Of a stretch of 64,000 nucleotides of DNA, positions 50,261 through 59,860 are shown piece by piece. A program made the translations under genes and the position numbers. The stretch comes from Aureimonas populi (lineage in GTDB: Bacteria; Pseudomonadota; Alphaproteobacteria; Rhizobiales; Rhizobiaceae): NCBI RefSeq assembly GCF_017815515.1, contig NZ_CP072611.1, positions 1,116,001 to 1,180,000 of the forward strand. Direction: 5' to 3'. The stretch's first letter is position 1. Every line of letters starts with the position of its first letter. The notes under the pieces were generated by a model. That model was given only the letters and a program-made list of their open reading frames with translations. It did no database searches and had not been told where the DNA came from.

Positions 50261-51178
50261 TCATCCCTCCTTGAACGTCATATAGCGGGGATGGGCGACG
50301 CACCATTCCCGCGCCGCTTGATGGGCCATCGCAAACACCTCCTCGCTCTGGGACTTGCGGGCCTTGTTCAGATGGACGCAGCGCACGTCCAGCGGCGCGA
50401 GCTGCACGGTGGTCGGGATCTCGACCAGCATGCCATTGGCGATCTCGCGCTCCACCGCCGCCAGCGGAAGCGCCGAGGCGCCGTAGCCCGCGCGCACCAT
50501 CTCGCAGATCATGCCGAGCGAGCTGGCGGTATGCCGGGCGTTGGGGCGGCGGCGCGTCTCCTCGACCATGTCGGCAACGGGGCCGAACAGCGGCGAGCTG
50601 TGGGGATAGAAGATCAGCGGCAGTTCGCGCAGTTGCCGCGGCGTCATCACGCGGCCGGCGCCGCCGATCACATCGGGGCGCGCCACCCACCCCACGCGAT
50701 AGAGCACCGAAAAGCTGCTCTGCACCTGGGAAAGCCCGGCCTCGCCGGTGACGAAGGCCATGTCGAGCGCGCCCGAGCGCAGCTTCTGGCGAATCTCGAC
50801 ATTGGGCGCCGAGTGCACATCCACCATCGCGCCGCCGGGCTGCGCGGCGATCTTGGCGCGCAGGGCGATCCCCCAGGTCATCGTGACCATGCCGACGAGG
50901 CCGATGGAGAAACGCCGCTTTCTCTTCACATGCAGGCGCGACCTCAACGTCTCGGCGAGGTTGAGGAAGGTTTCCGCATATTCGGCGACCTCGTAGCCCT
51001 GTTCGGTCAGTGCGAAGCCGGGCTGGCCGCGATCGACGAGCTGGACGCCGAGGCTCTCCTCGAGTCCGGAAATGCGCGCCGATACGGCGGGTTGCGTCAG
51101 ACCCAGGTGGTCGGCCACCCGCTGGTGGCTCTTCAACTGCGTGAGCCAGTAGAACGCCTCCATCTGCTTGAGGTTCAA
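50261..51178 (-). CDS. LysR family transcriptional regulator
   Basis: A 305-residue LysR protein. HTH: FYWLTQLKSHQRVADHLGLTQPAVSARISGLE. Effector domain from about residue 90. TTG 51178 is chosen as start: it has an AAAGGAG site 6 bp upstream and gives the usual NLKQMEAFYW N-terminus, whereas the upstream ATG adds an unlike extension. Divergent from the 2-hydroxyacid dehydrogenase, which it probably controls through the AT-rich gap. Confidence 0.9.
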   Translation of the reverse strand: MNLKQMEAFYWLTQLKSHQRVADHLGLTQPAVSARISGLEESLGVQLVDRGQPGFALTEQGYEVAEYAETFLNLAETLRSRLHVKRKRRFSIGLVGMVTMTWGIALRAKIAAQPGGAMVDVHSAPNVEIRQKLRSGALDMAFVTGEAGLSQVQSSFSVLYRVGWVARPDVIGGAGRVMTPRQLRELPLIFYPHSSPLFGPVADMVEETRRRPNARHTASSLGMICEMVRAGYGASALPLAAVEREIANGMLVEIPTTVQLAPLDVRCVHLNKARKSQSEEVFAMAHQAAREWCVAHPRYMTFKEG

Positions 51179-51221
51179 GCGCGGCTCCTTTCGCGGACGG
51201 GTGCAATGGCTCCATGTTGTC

Positions 51222-51236
51222 ATAAAAATTTTCTAT
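51222..51236. promoter_or_regulatory. AT-rich LysR box candidate
   Basis: ATAAAAATTTTCTAT is a dyad containing T-N11-A, in the 140-bp gap between divergent lysR and ghrA-like genes. The base composition is a sharp AT island. Likely LysR binding site and/or ghrA promoter. Inferred from position and symmetry. Confidence 0.5.
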
Positions 51237-51318
51237 AGGCCAACGTGGTTTTTTCGTTTTGACGCGCGGGCGCCGCGTCGAAACACTGGCTGCGAACTCA
51301 GCCGTGACAGGATCCGAC

Positions 51319-52251
51319 ATGACGATTGCGGTGACGCTGCCCAGCGAGGACAAGGTGGAGTACTGGTGCAGCATGCTGCGCGACCTGATGCCGGACTGGG
51401 ACATCGCCCCGATGGCCGCCGTCGAGGATCCGGCCTCCGTCGAATATGCGGTGGTGTGGCGGCCGGCGACGGGGGCGATGAAGCGGTTCGTCAACCTCAA
51501 GGCGATCGTCTCGCTGGGCGCCGGGATCGACCATGTGCTGACCGACGGCGAACTGCCGCGTGGCGTGCCGATCATCCGCACCGTGGGCGCCGACCTGACG
51601 CAGAGGATGAAGGAATACGTGGTGCTGCATGTGCTGCGGCATCACCGCGCGCTGCCCGAGATGCAGGCCAACGAGGCGAAGGTGGTCTGGGAGCAGATCG
51701 TGGTGCCGCCGGCGACGGGGCGGCGCGTGGGCGTGATGGGGCTTGGCAATCTGGGCGCGGTGGCGGCGCAGGCGCTGGCGAATCTCGGCTTCCGGACGGT
51801 CGGCTGGTCGCGCGGCCCGAAGGAGGTTGCGGGCGTCACCACCTATGCCGGCGCCGGGGAGTTCGGCGCCTTTCTGGAGGGCACCGAGATCCTCGTCTGC
51901 CTGCTGCCGCTGACCGATGCGACGCAAGGCATCCTGAATGCCGATACGTTCAACCGCCTGCCGCGAGGGGCGTCGATCGTCAATGCCGCGCGCGGGCCGC
52001 ATCTGGTGGACCGGGACCTTTTGGCCGCGCTCGACGCGGGGCAGATCGGCGGGGCGACGCTGGACGTGTTCCATATCGAGCCGCTGCCGGAGGACCATCC
52101 GTTCTGGGGGCACCCGAAGATCACGGTGACGCCGCATGTCGCCTCGCTGATCGACGCACCGACCGGCAGCCGGATCGTGGCGACGAACATCCGGGCCTTC
52201 GACGAACATGGCACCGTGCCGGATCTGGCGGATGCCGGCAGAGGATATTGA
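51319..52251 (+). CDS. D-2-hydroxyacid dehydrogenase, glyoxylate/hydroxypyruvate reductase A type
   Basis: A 310-residue NAD(P)-dependent enzyme reducing 2-oxo acids such as glyoxylate or hydroxypyruvate. Seen: NLKAIVSLGAGIDHVL, the Rossmann motif GVMGLGNLGAVAA, WSRGPKEV (Arg suggests NADPH preference), NAARGPHLVDRDLLAAL, and the catalytic Glu and His in IEPLPEDHPFW and TPHVAS. ATG 51319 is chosen over an upstream ATG at 51259 because the family starts there. The gene stands in front of the polyamine-type transporter and may belong to the same regulon. Confidence 0.9.
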   Translation: MTIAVTLPSEDKVEYWCSMLRDLMPDWDIAPMAAVEDPASVEYAVVWRPATGAMKRFVNLKAIVSLGAGIDHVLTDGELPRGVPIIRTVGADLTQRMKEYVVLHVLRHHRALPEMQANEAKVVWEQIVVPPATGRRVGVMGLGNLGAVAAQALANLGFRTVGWSRGPKEVAGVTTYAGAGEFGAFLEGTEILVCLLPLTDATQGILNADTFNRLPRGASIVNAARGPHLVDRDLLAALDAGQIGGATLDVFHIEPLPEDHPFWGHPKITVTPHVASLIDAPTGSRIVATNIRAFDEHGTVPDLADAGRGY

Positions 52252-52445
52252 ACGCGCCGCCGGCAGGCCCGGGCATCGTCCTCGTTGATCGAAACGTCAG
52301 GAGAGACCATCGGCGCGGCCCGCCCGGAAGCGTTCGAACGGGCCTGCCTGCGAAATTCGATCGGATCCGGCGGCAAGCGCCATTCCGGTCATGATGCCGG
52401 TCCGAAGCTGCTGGCGGGCACCGGCCGAACCCGTCTTGGGGCACT

Positions 52446-52482
52446 GGCCGTAGTCCACGCTACGGCCGGCGGGCCCGCCGGC
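52446..52482 (+). promoter_or_regulatory. Overlapping hairpins in leader of the polyamine-type ABC operon
   Basis: Stem 1: GGCCGTAG-TCCACG-CTACGGCC (52446-52467). Stem 2: the 18-bp perfect palindrome GCCGGC-GGGCCC-GCCGGC (52465-52482). They share bases, so only one can form at a time. They end 29 bp before the binding-protein start. Could be a terminator of the upstream gene or an attenuator. The rest of the 260-bp gap (52252-52511) shows nothing else. Confidence 0.5.
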
Positions 52483-52511
52483 TGCATCCGTCGTCCAACA
52501 GGAGAGCATCG

Positions 52512-53585
52512 ATGACCATTCACGACCTGCCTGCCTTGGCAAGAACGCTCATGGCAAGCGCCGCGCTGGCGGTGCTCGCGCCCGCCGCCCATGCCCAGTC
52601 CGCCGCCGATGTTTCCGGCGAGATCACGCTGATGGCCTATTCCGGCATCTTCAAGGACAACTACACCGCAGCCGTGATCGAGCCCTTCATGGAGCTTTAT
52701 CCCGATGTGACGGTGAACTATTTCGGCCAGCCCGGCTCGGCGCAGATGCTGGGAACGCTGCGCTCGCAGGCGGGCAGCCCGCAGACCGACGTGGTGATCT
52801 TCGACGTGTCCACCTCGCTCATCGGCAACCGCGAGGGGCTGCTCGCGCCGCTGTCGCAGGAAGAGGTGCCGAACCTCGCCGATCTGGTGCCCGCCGCCAC
52901 GGTGCAGGAAGGCTACGGCCCTGCGGTGACATTCGACAGCCTCGTGCTGATCTACAACACCCGGACCGTTCCCGAGGCGCCCGCGGGGATCGCCGACCTG
53001 TGGGACCCTGCCCATGCCGGGCGGATCGCGGCGACCGCGATGCCCAGCATCCTCGGCACCGGGCTGATGCTCATCACCTCCTCCATGCTGGGCGAGGACT
53101 ACACCGAGAGCGTCGAGCAGGCGGTGGCGAAGCTCAGCGAGCTTGCGCCCTCGGTCCAGACCTTCGATCCGCGTCCCGACAGCTACACGCTGGTGCTGAA
53201 CGGCACGGTGGACATCGCGACCGGGTGGAACGCCCGCGCGCAGACCTATGCCGTGCAGTCCGACGGGCTTCAGGGCGTCGTCCTGCCCGAGGAGGGCAGC
53301 GTCCTGCAGATCAACACGATCAACCTGACCGAAGGCTCTGCCAATGCACAGGCCGCCGCCGCCTTCATCGACTATGCGCTTTCGCCCGAAGCGCAGGCGG
53401 CCTTCACCGAGGCGATGTATTACGCCCCCGTCAACGCGCTGACCGAAGTATCGGAGGAGGCGAGCGCACGCACCTCGATCAACGAAATGGACGGGATGCT
53501 GCCGCTGGACTGGGCCTGGGTGGCGACCAGGAACGACGAATGGAACCAGCTATGGCGCCGGCAGATCATCTCGGCCGGGAACTGA
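52512..53585 (+). CDS. Polyamine/spermidine-type ABC periplasmic binding protein (PotD-like)
   Basis: A 357-residue exported binding protein. The signal peptide ends at PAAHA (about residue 29). Mature part: GEITLMAYSGIFKDNYTAAV, FMELYPDVTVNYFGQPGSAQ, and AAAFIDYALSPEAQAAFTEA near the end, as in PotD/SBP family 8 proteins. AGGAGAG precedes the ATG. It feeds the PotA/B/C-type genes that follow at 5-bp spacing or overlap. The ligand may be an amine or a small acidic compound. Confidence 0.92.
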   Translation: MTIHDLPALARTLMASAALAVLAPAAHAQSAADVSGEITLMAYSGIFKDNYTAAVIEPFMELYPDVTVNYFGQPGSAQMLGTLRSQAGSPQTDVVIFDVSTSLIGNREGLLAPLSQEEVPNLADLVPAATVQEGYGPAVTFDSLVLIYNTRTVPEAPAGIADLWDPAHAGRIAATAMPSILGTGLMLITSSMLGEDYTESVEQAVAKLSELAPSVQTFDPRPDSYTLVLNGTVDIATGWNARAQTYAVQSDGLQGVVLPEEGSVLQINTINLTEGSANAQAAAAFIDYALSPEAQAAFTEAMYYAPVNALTEVSEEASARTSINEMDGMLPLDWAWVATRNDEWNQLWRRQIISAGN

Positions 53586-53589
53586 GCCC

Positions 53590-54687
53590 ATGGTGCCGGC
53601 GGACCGTGAAGAGGGCCGGGCGCATATCCGCATCGAGGCGCTGACCTTCGACTACGGCGGCGCGCGGCCCGCCGTGGACCGGCTGAGCTTCGACATCGGG
53701 AAGGGCGAGTTCATCGGCCTGCTGGGCCCCTCGGGCTGCGGCAAGTCCACCACGCTGCGGATGTTCGCGGGGCTGCTGGCGCCGACCTCGGGGCGGATCA
53801 CGATCGCCGGGCGCGACATCACCGCCCGCCCGCCCTGGGAGCGCAACCTGGGGCTGGTGTTCCAGTCCTATGCGCTGTTTCCGCATATGACCGTCGAGCA
53901 GAACGTGGCCTTCGGCCTGCAACAGCGGAGGGTCGCGAAGGTCGAGTCCCGCGCCCGGGTCGCCGAGGCCCTGCGGGCCGTGCGGCTGGAGGATTTCGGC
54001 AGGCGGCGCCCGTCCGAGCTGTCGGGCGGGCAGCAGCAGCGTGTGGCCATCGCGCGCGCCATCGTGATCGAGCCCGAGATCCTTCTGCTGGACGAGCCGC
54101 TCTCGAACCTCGACGCCCGGCTTCGCGACGAGATGCGCTTCGAGATCCGCGATATCCAGATGCGCACGGGCATCACCACGCTGTTCGTCACCCACGACCA
54201 GCAAGAGGCGCTCACGATGTGCGACCGCATCGCGGTGATGAACGAGGGCCGGCTGGAGCAGATCGGCACGCCGCAGGAAATCTACGACCACGCCGCCTCG
54301 CGCTTCGTCGCCCGCTTCATCGGCCGCGCAAACGAGCTGAACGGCACGCTGGCCATCGAGGCCGGCCGGCCCGTGCTGCACACCAACGGCGTGGTGCTGC
54401 CCGTTGCGGGAGAGCTGCCCGAGGGGGTGAGGGCGGGCGCGGCGGCCACCGCCATCCTGCGTCCGCATTCCATCTTGCTGGCCGAACCGGGGGGAGCGGG
54501 GCTTCAGGCCGTGGTCCGCCGCCGGGTATTCGTCGGCAACATGATCGAATTCGACCTGCTGCTGGACGACGGGCAGGCGCTGATCGCCGAGTTGCGTCCG
54601 GCCGAGGCGCGGCTGGCCCATACCGAGGAGGGCGCCCGCGTGACCCTCTCCTGGCCCGAGGGCGAGATGCGGATGATCGCGGCATGA
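53590..54687 (+). CDS. Polyamine-type ABC transporter ATP-binding protein (PotA-like)
   Basis: A 365-residue ATPase. Walker [10 protein letters not shown] (about residues 46-54), Q-loop [11 protein letters not shown], signature [15 protein letters not shown], Walker [17 protein letters not shown]-loop VTHDQ. The C-terminal TOBE domain starts about residue 280 ([11 protein letters not shown]). Begins 4 bp after the binding-protein stop. Its stop overlaps the permease start (ATGA). Confidence 0.95.
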   Translation: MVPADREEGRAHIRIEALTFDYGGARPAVDRLSFDIGKGEFIGLLGPSGCGKSTTLRMFAGLLAPTSGRITIAGRDITARPPWERNLGLVFQSYALFPHMTVEQNVAFGLQQRRVAKVESRARVAEALRAVRLEDFGRRRPSELSGGQQQRVAIARAIVIEPEILLLDEPLSNLDARLRDEMRFEIRDIQMRTGITTLFVTHDQQEALTMCDRIAVMNEGRLEQIGTPQEIYDHAASRFVARFIGRANELNGTLAIEAGRPVLHTNGVVLPVAGELPEGVRAGAAATAILRPHSILLAEPGGAGLQAVVRRRVFVGNMIEFDLLLDDGQALIAELRPAEARLAHTEEGARVTLSWPEGEMRMIAA

Positions 54688-55592
54688 GCGCGGCACCCGC
54701 CCGCGCGCTCACGGCGCGTCCCACCGTCTCCGCGCCGCCGGGCAGCCCCGGCCCCTGGCTGCCGTGGCTCCTGCTCGCGCCGGTGCTCGCCGTGCTGGCG
54801 GTGTCGTTCATCGCGCCGCTGATGTGGCTTTTGCGCATGTCGCTGAACGAATCCAACTTCGGCGCCATCATCCGCACCGTCAGCCCGAACACGTATCTGA
54901 CCATTCTCGGCGACAGCTTCTACATGGAGCTTCTGGGCCGGACACTGCGGCTGTCGATCACCACATCCGTCATCGCGTTGCTTCTGGCCTACCCGATCGC
55001 GCTCTACCTGGCGCGGATGGATTCGCGCTGGCGCACCGTGCTGATCGTGCTGGCCGCCTCGCCGCTGCTGGTCTCGACAGTGGTGCGGGCCTTCGGCTGG
55101 ATGGTCACGCTGGGCGACGACGGCGTGATCAATTCGCTGCTGCGAGGGGTGGGGCTGACCGATGCGCCGGTGCGCATGGTCAACAATTACACCGGCGTGG
55201 TGATCGGCCTGTCCGAGAGCATCATGCCCTACATGTTCCTCACCATCGCCGCCGGGCTGGGGCGGCTCGACCGCCGGCTGGAGGATGCCGCCATGTCGCT
55301 GGGGGCGCAGCCATGGGTCGTGTTCCTGCGCGTGACCCTGCCGCTGAGCCTGCCGGCCATCGTGGCGGCGCTGACCATCGGCTTCGTGCTGTCGGTGTCG
55401 TCCTTCATCACGCCGGCGCTGCTGGGCGGGGGGAGGGTGTTCCTGCTGGCGACCGAGGTCTACGACATGGCGCTCCTGACGCTCGACTGGCCGATGGCGG
55501 CGGCGCTGTCGTTCCTGATGCTGGCGATGTTCCTGATCGCCATGCTGGTGATGGGGCTGCTGATCCGCCTCATCGCGCGCAGGGGGAGCTGA
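54684..55592 (+). CDS. Polyamine-type ABC transporter permease (PotB-like)
   Basis: A 302-residue inner-membrane permease with six hydrophobic segments (first [21 protein letters not shown]) and the EAA loop [21 protein letters not shown] for ATPase contact. ATG 54684 overlaps the ATPase stop, and the second permease follows after 1 bp. Confidence 0.93.
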   Translation: MSAAPARALTARPTVSAPPGSPGPWLPWLLLAPVLAVLAVSFIAPLMWLLRMSLNESNFGAIIRTVSPNTYLTILGDSFYMELLGRTLRLSITTSVIALLLAYPIALYLARMDSRWRTVLIVLAASPLLVSTVVRAFGWMVTLGDDGVINSLLRGVGLTDAPVRMVNNYTGVVIGLSESIMPYMFLTIAAGLGRLDRRLEDAAMSLGAQPWVVFLRVTLPLSLPAIVAALTIGFVLSVSSFITPALLGGGRVFLLATEVYDMALLTLDWPMAAALSFLMLAMFLIAMLVMGLLIRLIARRGS

Positions 55593-55593
55593 C

Positions 55594-56385
55594 ATGCATC
55601 GGGTCGTCTCCTGGCTGGCGCGGGCCTATGTGGCCCTGGTCTTCGCCGCCATCTTCCTGCCGCTGGCGATCATCGTGATGATCTCGTTCAGCGCCGACAG
55701 CTACCTCTCCTTCCCGCCCTCGGGCTGGAGCCTGGACTGGTACGCCAGCGTGCTGCAGAACCGGGACTTCATGAACGGGCTGAAAAACAGCCTGATCATC
55801 GCGGGGATCGTCTCCGTTCTCAGCATCCTGTTCGGCCTGCCGGCCGCATGGGCGCTGGTGCGCACCAACTTCCCCGGCCGCGCCCTCGTCCGCAACCTGA
55901 TCCTCATGCCGCTTGTGCTGCCCACCATCGTGCTGGGGCTCGGGATACTGATGGTCTACACCCCGGCGGGCCTCGTCGCGACCTATCCAGGGCTCGTGCT
56001 GGCGCATCTGGTGATGACGCTGCCCTTCACCGTGCGGATTCTCCAGGCGACGCTTTCGAACCTCGGCACCGATGTCGAAGAGGCTGCGATGAGCCTCGGG
56101 GCACCGCCCTTGCGGACCTTTCTGCAGGTGACGCTGCCGCAGCTCGCGCCGGGGCTGATCGCCTCTGCCGCCATCGCCTCGATCCTGTCCTTCGACGAGA
56201 TCGTCTTGTCGCTCTTCATCGTCGGGCCGAGGCTCTCGACGCTTCCCGTCGAGATCTTCCGCTATGCCGACCAGCGCACCGATCCGATGGTGGCCGTTCT
56301 GGCGGTGCTGCTGATCGCCATCTCGCTCGTCATGGTGCTGGTGATCGAGCGCAGCGTCGGTTTCGTCCGCGTCTTCAGCCGCTGA
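55594..56385 (+). CDS. Polyamine-type ABC transporter permease (PotC-like)
   Basis: A 263-residue permease. N-terminal helix YVALVFAAIFLPLAIIVMIS, then the FPPSGWSLDWY motif typical of PotC-type subunits, and the EAA loop VEEAAMSLGAPPLRTFLQVTL. It completes the importer encoded from 52512. Confidence 0.93.
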   Translation: MHRVVSWLARAYVALVFAAIFLPLAIIVMISFSADSYLSFPPSGWSLDWYASVLQNRDFMNGLKNSLIIAGIVSVLSILFGLPAAWALVRTNFPGRALVRNLILMPLVLPTIVLGLGILMVYTPAGLVATYPGLVLAHLVMTLPFTVRILQATLSNLGTDVEEAAMSLGAPPLRTFLQVTLPQLAPGLIASAAIASILSFDEIVLSLFIVGPRLSTLPVEIFRYADQRTDPMVAVLAVLLIAISLVMVLVIERSVGFVRVFSR

Positions 56386-56431
56386 GCCTTTCCGATGCCG
56401 ATCCATCCTGACCGAGAACGGACCCTATCCC

Positions 56432-57100
56432 ATGACCTACAAGATCAATCCGATGCCGACGCAGATCGCAGCCGCCGATCTGGAACTGCTGTCGCAGGTC
56501 GAAACCGCGACGCTCGGCCACTGGCGGCAGTTCGGTTTCATGAACCGCGCGATCCAGCCGCTGCTGCCGCGCCGCCGCGTGGTGGGCACGGCGGTGACGA
56601 TCGCCATTCCGGGGCCGGATTCGACCCTCTTGCACCATCTTCTGGGCCTGCTGCGGCCGGGCGATTTCGTGATCGTCGACCGGCTGCATGACGACCGGTT
56701 CGCCTGCTGGGGCGGCGGCGTGACCGTGGGAGCCAAGGCCGCCGGCGCCGTCGGCGCGGTGGTGGACGGTCCCTGCACCGATCTGGAGGAGATCGAGCAA
56801 TCCGATTTCCCGATGTGGTGCCGCGGCCTCTCGCCGATCACCACGCGGCTCTACGATATCGGCGGGGCGATCAACATCCCTGTGTCCTGCGGCAATACGG
56901 TGGTGATGCCGGGCGATGCGGTGCTTGCGGACGAAAGCGGCGTCGTCGTGCTGTCGCCCGACGAGGTGGCGGCCGAGGCCAGGGCCGCCATCGCGCGCCA
57001 GACGGCCGGCAAGGGGCGCGAGGACCAGGTGCGGCGGGGCGAGGCGAAGCTCGGCGATCTGACCGGCGCCTCGGCAAAGGTGCTGGCGAAGCTCGCCTGA
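56432..57100 (+). CDS. RraA-like protein (HMG/CHA aldolase fold) lacking the catalytic Arg
   Basis: A 222-residue RraA-fold protein. Conserved LLRPGDFVIVDR and VGAKAAGAVGAVVDG segments are present. In aldolases of this fold the next residues are xxRD, with the Arg-Asp pair binding substrate and metal. Here the segment reads DGPCTDLEEI, so Asp remains but Arg is replaced by Thr. It is therefore probably not an active 4-hydroxy-4-methyl-2-oxoglutarate aldolase of the known kind. It lies 46 bp after the transporter and 27 bp before the gamma-glutamyltransferase gene, inside one catabolic operon. Confidence 0.88.
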   Translation: MTYKINPMPTQIAAADLELLSQVETATLGHWRQFGFMNRAIQPLLPRRRVVGTAVTIAIPGPDSTLLHHLLGLLRPGDFVIVDRLHDDRFACWGGGVTVGAKAAGAVGAVVDGPCTDLEEIEQSDFPMWCRGLSPITTRLYDIGGAINIPVSCGNTVVMPGDAVLADESGVVVLSPDEVAAEARAAIARQTAGKGREDQVRRGEAKLGDLTGASAKVLAKLA

Positions 57101-57127
57101 GGCGCGCAGGGAACGGAAAGACACGAG

Positions 57128-58846
57128 ATGACCGAGCCTGTCTGCCTGCCTCTTCCCTTCGCCTGCGAGAAGGTGCCCGCCAGCGGTGCGGGCGGGGTGG
57201 TCGTAACCAACCATCCGCTGGGCTCCGCGGCGGGGTTGGAGATGCTGACGGCAGGCGGCAATGCCGTCGATGCGGCGGTGGCGGCGCTGCTGGCGCTGAC
57301 GGTGGTCGAGCCCATGATGGTGGGGATCGCGGGCGGGGGGCTGTCGCATCTGCGACTGGCCGACGGGCGCCATCTCGTGATCGACGCCCTGTCCACGGCG
57401 GCGGCCGGGATGCATCCCGATATCTACCGGCCGGTGTCGGAGGAGCCCGCGCGATACATGGAGGCAGAGGGCCGGCGCAACATCATCGGCGCTTCCTCCG
57501 TCGCTGTGCCGGGCAACCTGGCCGGCTGGTGCGACATGCAGGCCCGTTTCGGGCGGCTTCCCTTCGCGGATGTGGTGGAGCCCGCGATCCGTCTGGCGGC
57601 GCGGGGCTTTACCGTGACCCATTATCTGGCCGGCTCGGTCCATGACGGACAGGCCGATATCGCCACGGACCCCGAGATGGCGCGCCTCCTGCTGCCCGGC
57701 GGGCGCCCTGTCGCGGCGGGAGAGCGGCTGGTGATGGGCGATTATGCCGAAAGCCTGCGCCTGATCCAGGCCGAGGGCGCGGCGGCGCTGCATGGCGGCG
57801 CGCTCGGTGCGGCGCTGGCGGCGCGGATGCGCACCGGCGGCCCCGATGCGGGCTGGGTGAGCGAGCAGGACCTGGCCGATTACCGGCCCGTCGAGCGCCG
57901 CCCCATCGTGGGGCGCTATCGCGGGTTCGAGGTGGTCGGCCCGCCGCCGCCCGCATCCTCGGGCGTGCATGTGGCGCAGATGCTGAACATGCTGGAAGCC
58001 TATGACGTGGCCGGAATGGGCTTCGGCACGCCGGGGTCGCTGCATCTCCTGGCCGAGGTGATCCGCATCGCCTTTGCCGACCGGCGCGCCCATTCGGGCG
58101 ATCCCGATTTCGTCGACGTGCCGGTGGAGCGGCTGACGTCCAGGAGCTACGCCGCCGAATGCCGCGCCCGGATCGGGCTTGCCAGCGCCCTGCCGCCCGC
58201 GCCGGGGCATGAAAGCCGCGACACCACCCATGTCACCGTGGCGGATCGCGACGGCAACATCGTCTCGGCCACCCATACGATCAACGGGCTGTTCGGCGCG
58301 CGCGTGATGGTGCCCGGCACCGGCATCATCCTCAACAACTACATGAGCAATTTCGACCCGCATCCCGGCCGCGCCCTGTCGGTGGTGCCTGGCAAGAGGG
58401 TTCCCACCTCGATGGCGCCGCTCATGGTGCTGCGCGAGGGCCGGCCGGTCTTCGCGCTCGGCCTTCCGGGAGGCCTGCGCATCTTTCCCTCGGCCATGCA
58501 GGCGATCGTCAACCTGATCGACCACGGCATGAGCCTTCAGGAGGCGGTCGAGGCGCCGCGCATCTGGACTGAAGGCCAGGAGGTCGAGATCGAGCAGGCC
58601 CTGGCGCCGCAGCAGCAGGCGCTGGAATCGATGGGCCATCGGATCCGCGTGATGCCCCATATCGGCGGCGGGATGAACGCGATCGCCTTCGAGCCGGACG
58701 GCACGATGACCGGCGCGGCCTGCTGGCGCGCCGACGGCACGGTCGCGGCGCTCGGCGGCGGGCTGGCGCGGCCCGGTGTGCGCTTCTGGCCGGACCGCGC
58801 GCCGGCGCCCGATCCGGCGCTCCCCGACATGGCGGAGCCGGGCTGA
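57128..58846 (+). CDS. Gamma-glutamyltransferase / acylase family protein
   Basis: A 572-residue Ntn-hydrolase. Such enzymes self-cleave before a Thr that becomes the nucleophile. Here that is the first Thr of DTTHVTVADRDGN, about residue 366. Other marks are GGNAVDAAVAALLALTVVEP, GPPPPASSGVHVAQML and the GTGIILNNYMSNF region. No signal peptide is visible, unlike periplasmic GGT, so it probably acts in the cytoplasm on an imported gamma-glutamyl or acyl-amine compound. Part of the same + operon as the importer. Confidence 0.92.
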   Translation: MTEPVCLPLPFACEKVPASGAGGVVVTNHPLGSAAGLEMLTAGGNAVDAAVAALLALTVVEPMMVGIAGGGLSHLRLADGRHLVIDALSTAAAGMHPDIYRPVSEEPARYMEAEGRRNIIGASSVAVPGNLAGWCDMQARFGRLPFADVVEPAIRLAARGFTVTHYLAGSVHDGQADIATDPEMARLLLPGGRPVAAGERLVMGDYAESLRLIQAEGAAALHGGALGAALAARMRTGGPDAGWVSEQDLADYRPVERRPIVGRYRGFEVVGPPPPASSGVHVAQMLNMLEAYDVAGMGFGTPGSLHLLAEVIRIAFADRRAHSGDPDFVDVPVERLTSRSYAAECRARIGLASALPPAPGHESRDTTHVTVADRDGNIVSATHTINGLFGARVMVPGTGIILNNYMSNFDPHPGRALSVVPGKRVPTSMAPLMVLREGRPVFALGLPGGLRIFPSAMQAIVNLIDHGMSLQEAVEAPRIWTEGQEVEIEQALAPQQQALESMGHRIRVMPHIGGGMNAIAFEPDGTMTGAACWRADGTVAALGGGLARPGVRFWPDRAPAPDPALPDMAEPG

Positions 58847-58893
58847 TCGGCCCGGCTCGCAAGATTTCCACCCTCGAACCGGAAAGACCCTCC

Positions 58894-59721
58894 ATGCCCG
58901 ATACCGCGACACTGACCGAGAAACTCAAGATCGCAGAGCTGACCAGCGAGGAATCGCGCCAGTACCTGAACGGCGAGGCGGTGATCCTCCTGCCGATGGG
59001 CTCGCTGGAGGACCAGGGCACCCATGCGCCGATGGGCGATTATCTCGCCGCCGAGGCGGTGGCGCTCGACATCGCGCGCAAGGCGCGCGCCGAGGGCGTG
59101 CCGACCTTCGTCGCCCCCGTCATCCCGTTCGGCGGCGAGGATTACTTCGGCTCGTCCCATGGCGGCATCGCCATCGGTCAGGCAACGCTGGTCGCGGTTC
59201 TGGACGACATGTTCCGCTGCCTTTCGCGGCATGGGCTGACGAAACTGCTGGTGATCAACGGCCATGGCGGCAATGTCTCGGCGATCAACGAGGTGACGCA
59301 GAAATGGCGGCGCGACACCGGCATGTTCGTCGCTTCGATGTATCTGTGGCAGATCAGCTACGAACTGCTGAAGGACATTCTCGGCCCCGAGAAGGCGGCG
59401 AAATCCTCCGGCCATGGGGGCGATCCGCTGACCTCGGTGGGGCTGCACTACTATCCCGGCCTGTTCCGGCCCGACCTGCGCAAGGCGCCGCCGGCCGGGC
59501 AGATGGCGATGGGGCTGGAATGCGCGGGCTATGCGGCAGTGAAATATGCCGGGGCCAAGCTGCAGGCGCCGCTGGAGGCGATCGAGGCATCCCCGGACGG
59601 CGTCTGGGGCGGCGATCCGGTGCATTCCTCCGCCGAGACGGGCAAGGCGCTGGTCGCACGGCTGTCCGACATCGGAGCGGGCTTCATCCGCGATCATGTC
59701 GCGAAAGGGTTCCCGGCCTGA
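58894..59721 (+). CDS. Creatininase family metallo-amidohydrolase
   Basis: A 275-residue creatininase-fold protein. These are metal-dependent hydrolases of cyclic amides or formamides. Metal ligand blocks: LPMGSLEDQGTHAPMGDYLAA (Glu, His and Asp), FGGEDYFGSSHGGIAIG and VINGHGGNVSAINE. The true creatininase substrate loop cannot be judged. Last gene of the + operon, converging on the DeoR gene 139 bp away. Confidence 0.9.
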   Translation: MPDTATLTEKLKIAELTSEESRQYLNGEAVILLPMGSLEDQGTHAPMGDYLAAEAVALDIARKARAEGVPTFVAPVIPFGGEDYFGSSHGGIAIGQATLVAVLDDMFRCLSRHGLTKLLVINGHGGNVSAINEVTQKWRRDTGMFVASMYLWQISYELLKDILGPEKAAKSSGHGGDPLTSVGLHYYPGLFRPDLRKAPPAGQMAMGLECAGYAAVKYAGAKLQAPLEAIEASPDGVWGGDPVHSSAETGKALVARLSDIGAGFIRDHVAKGFPA

Positions 59722-59860
59722 GCGGGGCGAAGCCGGGGCGGGGCGCGTCATCCGCGTTCCGCCCGATTGCACCCGGCGGCAGGCCATCCTCATGACCGAT
59801 GGAGAGCCTTTGCGGATGCCACGGCGGGCGATGGTGCGGCTGCGGCGTGCTCAAGTCCTG

